A stretch of DNA of 64,000 nt. It comes from Aureococcus anophagefferens (lineage: Eukaryota; Sar; Pelagophyceae; Pelagomonadales; Pelagomonadaceae). The stretch spans positions 602,439-666,438 of the forward strand of contig NW_008705571.1 in assembly GCF_000186865.1 (NCBI RefSeq). The letters run 5' to 3'. This document shows positions 25,829-34,451 of this stretch, in pieces. The position numbers were made by a program, and so were the translations under genes. The notes under the pieces are model-generated. The model searched no databases and had not been told where the DNA came from. It worked only from the letters and a program-made list of their open reading frames with translations. Each line of letters opens with the position of its first letter. Position 1 is the stretch's first letter.

Positions 25829-25986
25829 ATGGAATGCCGTCCCGTGATGATGGAATTCCTTCTAATTAGCCAGTGCCGGGTACGGATATCGGCGCCCCGG
25901 GGTTGGTCGAGCGGGCGAGAGCGAGCAATAGTGCGAGGTCGAGTATGTTCAGAGAGTATGTGCAGGGCGTGTTCAGGGTAGTATGT

Positions 25987-27357
25987 TCAGAGGTGGATGT
26001 GCGCGACGGTCTCGGAGACCGCGTGGGCCGCGTCCGCGAGCCCCGCGTTGAGGACGAGGAAGCCCGCGCCGGAGCCGAGCGCGGAGACGCCGACGCGGCC
26101 GCCCGGGAGGATCTCCTCCGGCTCCGCGTCGCCGTCGTAGCGGTGCCGCCACGCGAGGAGGCAGGGCAGCAGGCCGAAGAGGAACGGGTTCGCGATGCCG
26201 CCCGTCATCGAGAGCAGCGGCAGGAAGACGTCGCGGCCCGAGAGCGCGAGCAGGAGCGGCGGCGCGAAGGTCCAGGCCGCGTTGAGCGCGTCGTCGTCCT
26301 TGCGGTAGCCGCGGACCTCCTCGCTCTGGCTCACGGCGGCGCCGACGAAGGACGTCGTCACGGCGGCCACGGAGAAGACGGAGAGGGCCGCCGCCGCCGC
26401 GGGCCGCAGGTCCTCGGGGAGCCCGCGCGCCGCGTCGATGAGCTCGCCCGCGGCCGCGCCGCCGCCGCCGCGGCCGAGCACGGACGCCGTGAAGGCCACG
26501 TAGGCGAAGAGCGGCGCCGCGGACCCGAGGACGACGGCCTCGCGGATCTTCGCGCTGTCGCCGTCGAAGCCCTTGGCGATGACGGGCACGACGTTCTGGA
26601 AGACGAGCGAGCTCACGAGCACGGGCGCGGCGGACGCGAGCGCGCCCCCGAGCTCCTCCGGCGGCGCGCTCTGGAGCAGGTGGCCGACGTCCACGGATGG
26701 CGCCGCGACGGCGAGGAGCGCGACGAGCGCGCCCGTCATGACGACGACGAGCGCGTTGTTCGCCGGCTCCATGACGGCGGGGAACGCGACGAGCGCGGCC
26801 GTGAGCGCCGCGTAGGCGACGCGCGGCGCGACGAAGTCGTCGGAGAGGCCCGCGAAGAGCGTGTCGCCGCCAAGGGCGATGTAGGCGCCCATGAGCAGCA
26901 CGTTCGTCCCCGCGAAGAGGGCCGAGGTCAGCGAGGAGCCGCTCTCGCCCAGCGCGTTCCGGGAGAGCGTGCGGAGGGAGACGTCGTCTTCGCCGTCGCG
27001 GATCGCGGCGGCCGCGACCTCGCCGAGGAGGAGACCAGTGCCGACGTTGGCCGTCCAGAGCGCGAAGAGGAGCGCGGAGGACGGGACGAAGCCGGCGGCC
27101 GAGGAGACGGTGGGGATGGCTAGGATGCCGCCGCCCACCATGTTCCCGGCGACGAGGGACGCGGCCCCGACGACGCTCAAGGAGGCGGGGAGGGGCTCGA
27201 GGAGGGCGCGATCAGCAACTGTGTCCTCGATTGGTGCGCTCAGCCGCGACGATGGCGTTTTCACTCGGGATTTTTGCGCGGGAGCGAGGGCGCACACATG
27301 GGCGGCCCCGAGAAGAAGGCATAGGAGCCCAGGGAGGCCCCTGGACTGCAGACCCAT
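25987..27357 (-). CDS. Aromatic amino-acid permease-like transporter (TyrP/Mtr family), probably plastid
   Basis: The 456-aa protein starts at the ATG at 27355-27357. A leader (MGLQSRGLPGLLCLLLGAAHVCALAP) has the A-x-A-P shape of a plastid-bound signal. About ten to eleven hydrophobic segments follow. The first, SVVGAASLVAGNMVGGGILAIPTVSSAAGF, carries the GNMVGGGILAIP substrate-site motif of the hydroxy/aromatic amino-acid permease family. A Gly-rich loop separates two later helices. Transport of tyrosine or tryptophan, possibly across a plastid envelope, is inference from family and leader. It would fit the nearby plastid phenylalanine-pathway gene, but the two are 14 kb apart. Confidence 0.82.
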   Translation of the reverse strand: MGLQSRGLPGLLCLLLGAAHVCALAPAQKSRVKTPSSRLSAPIEDTVADRALLEPLPASLSVVGAASLVAGNMVGGGILAIPTVSSAAGFVPSSALLFALWTANVGTGLLLGEVAAAAIRDGEDDVSLRTLSRNALGESGSSLTSALFAGTNVLLMGAYIALGGDTLFAGLSDDFVAPRVAYAALTAALVAFPAVMEPANNALVVVMTGALVALLAVAAPSVDVGHLLQSAPPEELGGALASAAPVLVSSLVFQNVVPVIAKGFDGDSAKIREAVVLGSAAPLFAYVAFTASVLGRGGGGAAAGELIDAARGLPEDLRPAAAAALSVFSVAAVTTSFVGAAVSQSEEVRGYRKDDDALNAAWTFAPPLLLALSGRDVFLPLLSMTGGIANPFLFGLLPCLLAWRHRYDGDAEPEEILPGGRVGVSALGSGAGFLVLNAGLADAAHAVSETVAHIHL

Positions 27358-27744
27358 AGCGGAAACAGCAAAATTCCTTCGGCCAGCGCGACAATCCTTC
27401 GTGGCGCGGCGGTGCAACACGATTTTCAACGGCCACATTTTTCCCCCGAAGCGCACTGCCGGCTAAGCTAAAGTTAACCGGTTCAAAGAGCAGCGAAGCC
27501 GTGAAGTTTTGACGTCACGGCTTTGCCTCGCTCCGGGCTCGGACGCGCGATGCAGCGGTTCCAAGACTTGGCGCGGCGCTCGGTCTGTGGACCATGTCGC
27601 GCCTTGGGCCCGGCTGTGAGTCGCTCGGGAAAGACCATCGGTCGAAGGCGAGCAACTTAGTTCGCGTCGGGGCAGCCCGTGGATGACGAGAACGGCCATT
27701 AACGGTGGGGGGCGACCGACGAGGGGCCCAACTTAGTTCCAGGG

Positions 27745-27830
27745 GGCGTTTGGGCTGTTAGACTTCGAAGAGACCCCCCCTGGAATGATGTTCCCGAGGG
27801 CACTGTCTCGGTTCTAACAGCCCAAACGCC
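27745..27830. repeat. Inverted repeat, 18-bp perfect arms, MITE-like
   Basis: The left arm GGCGTTTGGGCTGTTAGA (27745..27762) is the exact reverse complement of 27813..27830. The 50-bp interior has a further GAGAC/GTCTC pairing and CCCCCC/GGG tracts. It sits 55 bp before the assembly gap. It could be a small non-autonomous transposon or a hairpin. Confidence 0.8.
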
Positions 27831-27884
27831 TCATGCATTGCGCGGTGAGCACCGTGTCACCCGCGGCGCCGCACGCCTCCCGGA

Positions 27885-27934
27885 NNNNNNNNNNNNNNNN
27901 NNNNNNNNNNNNNNNNNNNNNNNNNNNNNNNNNN
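27885..27934. other. Assembly gap (50 N)
   Basis: An unresolved run of exactly 50 N, probably a placeholder rather than a measured length. Confidence 1.
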
Positions 27935-28286
27935 GGAAGCTGCCGCGCCTCATTCCACCCCCTGGGGCTGCCCGTTTGCGTCGCCTCGCAATCGTCCGGA
28001 TGTCACGTCTTTTCATGTGCCTCACCCACATGTTTGCGGACCTCAAAGCCACTGGGATCGTTGCACGTCGCTGCATATTCGAGGAGCGCGGGGCCCTCTA
28101 AGGTGGAGATTCCATCATCGGCCGCTGAAATGCTCGCACGAGAGACCGTCTCTTAGCTACGGATTACTGCAGCATTGCTTTATAGATGTGCTTGTTCAAC
28201 GACGGCTCATTCGCAGCCGTAGCCGGTGGTGGCGGACGTGTGCACCCTCAGAGCCTCCCCCGAGCGACCACCACCCGCTTTAAAAG

Positions 28287-31200
28287 TCAACTCGCCACGG
28301 CCTTGTTCGCGACGGCGAGCGGCGGCCGGTAGACCGCGGGGAGCATGCCGACCTGGAAGAGGTTGAAGGCGAAGACGGGCCGGCCCGTGTTCTTGCGCGC
28401 GTTCTCGAGGCGCGTGCCGTGGAGGCGCGAGAGGTACAGCACGCGGTCGACGTCGTCGTCGCCGCAGTCGAGGTGCTTCCGCGCCAGCCGCACCTGCTCG
28501 AAGGTCACGCTCATGCCCGTGCGGTCCTTGCCCGACTTGCAGGACGTCACGCGGACGCCGCCCGCCGCGCGGACGAGGTCCGCGGCCGCCACGAGGATCT
28601 GCCAGTGCTTCTTCGCGACGACCTCGCCGCCGACGATGTTCTGCCAGTGCTTGCGCGACGCGTGGAGCGATCGCGCGACGAGGTCCTTGAGGTCCTCGAG
28701 GTCGTCCTGGAGCTGCTCCAGCGTGCCGTCGAGGCCTACCGAACGCGCCGGTGACGATTTTTCCCCGGCCAAAAGCTCTCGAAGATCGTCGCGCCCGCGG
28801 GATGTTCCGTCGTTTCCCCGGCCAAAAGCTCTCGAAGATCGTCGCGCCATTCGTCGTTTCCCCGGCTCTCGAAATCCGCGGGACGCCGGTCGAGGCCCGA
28901 GCTCCGGCCGTCGTCGAAGTCGCCGTCGAAGTAGAGGACGACGTCCTCGACGTGCTTCTCGAGGCGCCCCAGCGCCGCGCGGTTGATGTCCTCCTGGAAG
29001 GCCGGGTCGCCGGAGACGCCCGTGTTCGCGATGGACTGCATCTCGTTGATGCCCTGGCTGAAGAGCACGGGCACGAGCGCCAGGGGGACGCGCGCGTCCG
29101 GGTCGCGCGCGGGCACCATCACGTCCAGGATGCGGCCGTCGACGGAGAGGTAGAGCGTCGCGTCGTTGCGCCGCGGGCCCGCGAGGCTCACGCGCGGCGG
29201 CGCCTTGGGCTCGCCCGGCGCGTGGCCGACGAGCACGAGGCCGCAGCGGTCGAGCTGGTCCACGGCGCCGACCTACGGATCGGTTCGGGAGACGGCCGTG
29301 CGCGAAAGAAAAACACCGAAGCGGGCGAAATCCCCGAGCATCGCGAGCTCCGCGCCCTGCGTCGACAGGAGCGACTCGAAGCCGAGGAGCAGCCCCAGCG
29401 TCGGCAGGGCCTCGAGGCTGCTGAGCGTGCCCGCGCCGTGGCGCGGCAGCGCGAAGCGCCGCTCGAGCTCGAAGCTCGCGCACGTCGCGACGCACGACAG
29501 CGCCGCGCAGAGCACCTGGTCGAGGCGGAGCTGGATCGCGCAGTCGAGCTCGATGAGCTTGCCGTCGAGGGGCACCTCGGCGAGGTCCATGGGCCACGCG
29601 TCGCGGCCGTCGCGCACCGCTGCGGCGAAGGGGCTCTGGCCCAGGAAGACCTACGCGTCTCGGTGAGCGGGCGACGCGCGGCGAGAACATCGAGACGCGG
29701 AGGAGAAGCACGTTCGTGTGCCGCCGGAGCATCTTCGTGAGGTTCGACTGCTGCCGCGGCGTGTCCGGCCGCGTCTTGAAGGTCTCGTTGCCCGGCGTCG
29801 ACACGGGCGTGTCGGGCCCGGCGCCGGAAAAGAGGGAGAAGAGGCTGAGCCGCGTCGACCGCCGCGGCTCGGCCCGCGGCGGCGGCGGCGTGTCGTCGCC
29901 GAAGTCGTCGCCGTCGTCGCTCGCGGAGCTCGCGGTGCCTGCGAGGGCGCGCGGACGTCGGAGGCGGGCCTCGGAGGCGCCCCCAGGCGTCTGAGCCTCG
30001 GCGGCGGCGCGCCGCCCCCGCCGCCGCTTCATAGCCGACGCTGCGCGGTACTCAACCGCTCCGAGCTCCGCTCGCGGTCGAGGTCCGAGGGCCGGTCGAC
30101 GTCGGCGGCCGCCGCGGCCGCGTAGACGTCCGACGGCCGCTCGTAATGGTCCGACGGCCGCTCGACGACGGCCGGGCGCACGGGGTCCGGCGCGAAGTGC
30201 GCGCGCCGGCCCTCGTCCGCCTTCCTCGCGCTCTCGTCGGGCGCGAAGTGCGTCCGCGGCGGCGCCGCGGCGCCGGCGGTCGTGGACGCCGCCGCCGCGG
30301 CCTCGGCCTTCTGGGCCTCCCAGGCCTTGGCCTCCTCCTCCTTGGCGGCCTCGTCGCGCTCGGCCCGCTTCCGCAGCAGCCGCGCGCGCGCCTCGAAGTC
30401 GCGCTTGAGCTGCGCGACGCCGCCGCGCTTGAACTTGGACGCGTGCGCGGCGAAGGCGCCGCACGTCGCGATGGCGTCGACGGTCGGCGTCCGCGCCTCG
30501 TCGTTGGGGTCCACGACGAAGAGCTGGATGTGGAGGTTGATGGGCACGAACGCGAGCGCCGCGCTCTTCTTCAGCGTCGAGGCCTTGAAGTTCTGGACCG
30601 GCTGGCCGCCTGCGGGGCGCGGGTCGCCGGGAGAGGAGACGGGAAACGAGACGCACCGTCGGCGTCGCAGAGCGCGCCGGCCTCGTAGCCCTCGGCGAGG
30701 CGCGAGTACGTCGACGCCGCGGACTGCATCTTCTGCGTGATCTTCGCGAGCCACTGGACCGCGACCTCGAGGCGCTTCGCGTTCGAGAACGCGTTCTGCA
30801 CGCCGAGCTTGGCCCGGTGCGCCTTGAGCCGCGCGGCCAGGATCGTCGCGTCGTGGCGCCGGCAGCCGCTGAGCTCGCGGAGGCACGCCGCGGGCACGCT
30901 GAGGCCTGCGCGTACGATGACGATGGTTTCTCTCCCGCGGGACGCCGGCCGGTGCTGAACTTGCCCTCGAGGAGCTCCTCGCGCAGGAGCGCCGCGGGGC
31001 CCGCGGGCCGCGGCAGCACGAGCGTGCGCCAGATGCTGCCGTCGCCGTGGCTCGACGACCGCGCGCCGGGCGCGAGGCGCCGGCACCTGCGCGTGCGTCA
31101 GATAACGTCCCGCCAAAACCATTTCCACGCCGCTCGCCACGTCAAGTGGATGCGCCCGCCGGCGCGGTAGCGCACGGGCGCGTCGCGCCAGATCGACGGC

Positions 31201-33009
31201 GCGATGGGCGCGCTGAGCTCGAACGCGTCGCCCGCGCGCGCGGGGCGCCAGATCGTCGGCAGGCCGTCGCGCTTCGGGTCGAAGGCGCCGTCGCCGCGCG
31301 TCGCCGCGGCGAGGAGCTCGCGGCAGCCCACGAAGGCGCGGCCGACGACGCGGTGGTCCTCGACGCGCTCCTCCTCCATGAAGACGGGCGGGCAGTCGCG
31401 GTGGTGCTCGCCGTCGGAGTAGCCGCTCCACTCCGGCTCCGGCGACCGCGCCGTGTCGCTCGCCGCCAGGTTCCCGAGGGCGAAGCCGAGCTCGAGCTGC
31501 TCGTCCGGGAAGCACTCGACGTGGAGCGCGACGGCGAACGTCGGGTTCGTCTCGTTGCGGACGACGTCCGACCGCGCGAGCTCGCGCCAGACCGCGCCGT
31601 CGCCCGCGTCGCCGAGCTTGCGCCGCCGCTCGTAGGCGACGACGAACGAGTCGCGGCCGGCGAAGAGGGCCGCCACGGGCGACCCGGCGAGCTCGTCGAG
31701 CAGGAAGAGCTCCTCGGCGCGGACGCGCCTACCGAGACGATCGTTTTTTCATCTCTCGAAGATTGTTTTTTCATCTCTCGAACATCGTCCACGCTGGAAC
31801 GCGCAGCTCGACGACGGTGCCCTTGCGCCTCAGCTCCGACGGCTGGCGCGTCGGCATGCGCAGGCCGCTGCTCCGCGACGCGCGCGGCGCGACGAGCTCG
31901 ACGTCCGTGTCGCGCGACGAGTCGCGGTCGTGCGCCGGGTTGTGGACCTCGTCCGGCGGCGCCAACTCCGCGCCGCAAAAGTCGCCGGAGCGGCCCGACG
32001 GCGCCCAGCGCGCCCAGCGGCGCGCCTTGTCCGCCTCGACGTCGTCGTCGCGCTTCGCCGGCCCCGGCGGCGGCGCGCCGTGCCGCGCGAAGAGGGGCTG
32101 CATGAGCAGGATCCAGTAGACGGGCAGCGCGAGCTCGGCGACGGCGTACAGATACTGGAAGGCGCCCTCGCGGGGGCCGTCGATCCGGTCGAGCTCGCGG
32201 CCCGGCCGCGCGAAGCCGAGCGCCTCCGCGAGGTGGAACTCGAGCAGCCCCGCGGCCGCGGCCGCCGCGAGCACGGCGAAGCCCAGGAGCCGCACGAGGC
32301 TCCGCTTCTGGGAGATGAGCGACGCGCAGGCGAGGGCTCCCGCGCGGCCGTCGGCCTCGACGCCCGCGAGGTCCCGGGCCGCGAGCGCGGCCTTGGCGGC
32401 CGCGATCTCCGCCTCGTTCTTCTTCTCGGCCTGGAGCGCGCGCCGCACGGGCACGAGCATGCGCGCCGCGAGCGCCGCGACGAAGGCCGCGCCGAGCAGC
32501 GCCGACCCGTCGAGGACGCAGAGCACGCCGCGCGACGCGACCGCCCGGCGCCCGAGCGCGGGCGACCGGAGCACGAAGGACGCGACGCCGCCGGCGAGCG
32601 CCACGACGCGCAGGAACGGCGCCAGCGCCTCGAGCGCGTCGATGCGGGCCTCGCGGCCCATGGGGTCCAGCAGGAGCGCGCGCGTCACCATGACGCGCCC
32701 CGCCCAGAGCCCGAGCAGGATGAGCCGCAGCTCCAGGAGCGCCTCGAAGTTCTCCAGGAAGCTCCCGAGCGTGTCGACGAAGAGGTAGAGCACGAGCGGC
32801 ACGGCGCCGTGGCGCCGCGTCATCATGAGCGCCGCGTCCATGCGCGTGCGCCCGTCGGACCGCGACTCGTGGAAGTCCCCGACGAGCCGCAGCACGCAGG
32901 CCGCGGCGACGCCGACGCGCACGATGCAGATGAGGATAAGCTGGAAATCCTGCTGCGTGAGGACGAAGCGCACGCCGCCGTCGACGTCGTCGTCGTCGTT
33001 CGAACCCAT
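28287..33009 (-). CDS. Multi-TM, C2-domain, INPP4-like phosphoinositide 4-phosphatase, nine exons
   Basis: Exons, 5' to 3': 31805..33009, 31141..31728, 30956..31086, 30657..30905, 30052..30609, 29697..29938, 29327..29650, 28897..29272 and 28287..28735. They join without a frame break to 1373 aa. Residues 20-330 hold about seven hydrophobic segments. A C2 domain starts at the first exon junction (VVELRVRAEELFLLDELAG, then VVRNETNPTF). The tail matches INPP4 enzymes: LVPVLFSQGINEMQSIAN, then CKSGKDR (Cys1290 to Arg1296), then FNLFQVGMLPAVYRPP. This predicts hydrolysis of PI(3,4)P2 at a membrane. The INPP4 proteins I know have C2 plus phosphatase without an N-terminal multi-TM block. A separate TM gene is possible, but the C2 domain is split across exons 1 and 2. 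Confidence 0.8.
28736..28896 (-). mobile_element. Introner element with perfect 8-bp duplication and amplified core, GC-AG
   Basis: The duplication GCCTCGAC lies at 28889..28896 and 28728..28735. The body starts CGGCGTCCCGCGG and ends TTCGGTAG. Inside, a 35-bp core is present twice exactly (28761..28795 and 28814..28848) plus a truncated third copy near 28856-28873. The GC donor lies within the duplication. Splicing gives SSGLDGTLEQLQ in frame. Confidence 0.92.
29273..29326 (-). mobile_element. Introner-like intron of the INPP4-like gene, probable GC donor
   Basis: The donor octamer GCCCGCTT is followed by CGGTGTTTTTC, a diverged version of the usual element start, and ends CCGTAG. Phase 0 on both sides joins AMLGDF to VGAVDQL. 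A GT donor at 29314 would also keep frame. Confidence 0.5.
29651..29696 (-). other. Intron of the INPP4-like gene, 46 bp, GT-AG
   Basis: Phase 0. It joins NVLLLR to VFLGQSPFAAA and ends GACGCGTAG. It has no clear introner start or duplication, so it may be an ordinary or decayed intron. Confidence 0.6.
29939..30051 (-). mobile_element. Introner-like intron of the INPP4-like gene, 113 bp
   Basis: The donor octamer GTACCGCG and post-acceptor GCACCGCG agree at seven of eight positions. The body starts CAGCGTCGG, the alternative introner start. Phase 1 on both sides gives SERLSTASSASDDGDDF. Read-through meets a TGA shortly after the donor. Confidence 0.75.
30610..30656 (-). other. Intron of the INPP4-like gene, 47 bp, GT-AG
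   Basis: Phase 1. The donor GTGCGT is a strong consensus and a pyrimidine-rich stretch lies before CCCCGCAG. It joins CDADG to GQPVQNFKAS. It has no introner signature and looks like a conventional spliceosomal intron. Confidence 0.7.
30906..30955 (-). mobile_element. Introner element in the INPP4-like gene, GC-AG
   Basis: The donor octamer GCACCGGC is followed by CGGCGTCCCGCGGGAGAGAA and ends TACGCGCAG. The exon resumes GCCTCAGC. Phase 1 gives GKFSLSVPAACLREL. Confidence 0.75.
31087..31140 (-). mobile_element. Introner-like intron of the INPP4-like gene, GT-AG
   Basis: The donor octamer GTGGCGAG is followed by CGGCGTGGAAATGG and TTTTGGCGGGACG, ending CGCGCAG. The exon resumes GTGCCGGC, matching five of eight. 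Phase 2 on both sides. A 33-bp alternative with the donor at 31119 also keeps frame but would be very short. Confidence 0.6.
31729..31804 (-). mobile_element. Introner element with duplicated core at the C2-domain exon junction, GC-AG
   Basis: The octamers GCGCGTTC (31797..31804) and GCGCGTCC (31721..31728) match at seven of eight. The body starts CAGCGTGG and ends CTCGGTAG. An 18-bp core is present twice (31743..31760 and 31765..31782, plus-strand). Splicing completes the C2 domain: VVELRVRAEELF. Confidence 0.85.
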
Positions 33010-33220
33010 GCCTACTGTTTAGCTATCCTGCGCGTGCCTGGGCCATCGAGGGGCTGCCCCTGTCGAGACGTTGTTGAAATCCCGGCGGCTTAAGTTGAAG
33101 TCCTGAAGTCGCTGTTTTCCACTAGATTTTGCGCAGCTCAGCTCTCTCAGCGTCGTGTGCGAGCAACAGGCGCGAGCGCTCTCCGCGCAACCGGCTGCCG
33201 AGGCCACGGGCGGCGCCGCG

Positions 33221-34438
33221 ATGGCGCGGATGGTGCCCCAGCCAGCGAAGGCAGGCGCGCCGTCGATGACCGAGGACGCCTGGCGCGACTGGCACGCCCT
33301 GCCGAGCTCCGCGGCCTTCCTGAAGACGACGGCGGAGCTCGACCGCACGCGCGACCCCAAGTGGAGCAAGATGGTGCATCCCGTGTCGGGCCTCGAGAAG
33401 ATGGGCGCGACGGCGCGGAGCCGCGCGCTGCTGAAGAAGCGCGTGCGCAAGGGCGTGCCGCGCGCGTGGCGGACGACGACGTGGCCGCTGCTGCTGGAGG
33501 TCGCGTACGGGAGCGACCGGGCGCCGAACGAGGGGCCCGACCACTACCGGCGGGCGAGCTCCGAGGCCTACCCGGCCCTCGTGTCCCGGAGCAGCCAGGA
33601 CCCCGTGGACCCCGAGTCCATCTACGAGATCATCGAGCGCGACCTCACGCGGACGTACCCGCGGCACCCCATGTTCGAGACCGCGCTCGTCGACGGCGGG
33701 CGGAGCGACCAGAGCGTCGAGAACAAGGGCGTGTCCATGCTGCGCCGCGTGCTCTGCGCCTACGCGGCGCTCGACGAGGAGTGCGGCTACTGCCAGGGCA
33801 TGAACTACGTCGCCGCGCTCGCGCTCGTGCACGTCTGCGGCGAGGACGCGTCGCGCAACGACCCCATGCGGTCCATGTCGAAGCGCCACCTCGGGGCCCA
33901 GGCGAGCGAGCGCGACCTCGCGGGGTCCGCGGAGGAGGACTGCTTCTGGTTCCTCGTCGCGCTGCTCCGGAGCCGGCGGACGAGCCTCCGGGAGCTCTAC
34001 CTGCCGGGCATGGTCGGCGCGCAGCGCTGCCTCTTCGTCTACGGCGCCGTGCTCGCGCAGCTGGCGCCCAAGGTCGCCGCGCACATGGCCAAGGAGGGCC
34101 TCGAGCCCAACATGTACGCGACGCACTGGTTCGTCACCGTGTTTTCCGCGCAGTTCCCCTTCGCGCTCGTCGCGAGGGTCTGGGACGCGTTCCTCGCCGA
34201 GGGCTGGAAGCCCGTCTACCGCGTCGCCGTCGCGCTCCTGTCGACGAACGAGAAGGCCATCCTGGCGATGGACTTCGAGGGCCTCATGATGTGGCTCCGG
34301 ACGCTGCCGGACACCGTCGACGCCGCCGCGGTGCTCAAGGCCGCGGGCCGCCTCCCCCTGACGACGGCCGGGGTCCGCAACCTCGAGGCGAAGTACGCCG
34401 AGGAGGAGGCGGCCAACAAGAGCCCGCGGAGCGCCTAA
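33221..34438 (+). CDS. TBC-domain Rab GTPase-activating protein
   Basis: Accelerates GTP hydrolysis by a Rab GTPase in membrane traffic. The 405-aa single-exon protein starts at the ATG at 33221, because the longer open frame begins at GTG. The TBC domain spans about residues 75-330. Both catalytic fingers are present: Arg144 in IERDLTRTYP and Gln192 in YCQGMNY. GVPRAWR marks the domain start and EDCFWFLVALL and WFVTVFSAQFPF lie further on. No other domain is evident and the Rab partner is unknown. It is divergent from the INPP4-like gene (211 bp), possibly sharing a promoter. Confidence 0.92.
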   Translation: MARMVPQPAKAGAPSMTEDAWRDWHALPSSAAFLKTTAELDRTRDPKWSKMVHPVSGLEKMGATARSRALLKKRVRKGVPRAWRTTTWPLLLEVAYGSDRAPNEGPDHYRRASSEAYPALVSRSSQDPVDPESIYEIIERDLTRTYPRHPMFETALVDGGRSDQSVENKGVSMLRRVLCAYAALDEECGYCQGMNYVAALALVHVCGEDASRNDPMRSMSKRHLGAQASERDLAGSAEEDCFWFLVALLRSRRTSLRELYLPGMVGAQRCLFVYGAVLAQLAPKVAAHMAKEGLEPNMYATHWFVTVFSAQFPFALVARVWDAFLAEGWKPVYRVAVALLSTNEKAILAMDFEGLMMWLRTLPDTVDAAAVLKAAGRLPLTTAGVRNLEAKYAEEEAANKSPRSA

Positions 34439-34451
34439 ATTTTGCCGGTTT

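Larger units (their letters stand above)
27358..28286. other. Gene-free region with inverted repeat and assembly gap
   Basis: About 930 bp with lower GC and no supportable gene. It holds two 11-bp direct repeats CAACTTAGTTC (27653 and 27729), an inverted repeat (27745..27830) and the N run. The sequence after the gap (27935-28286) has only short, unbiased open frames. A transposon or repeat that broke the assembly is likely. Confidence 0.6.

Noticed and set aside
28287..31019. 910-aa minus-strand single open frame as one gene
   Set aside because: Only parts are real exons of the INPP4-like gene. The stretches between are introns or wrong frame, shown by loss of bias and by introner signatures.
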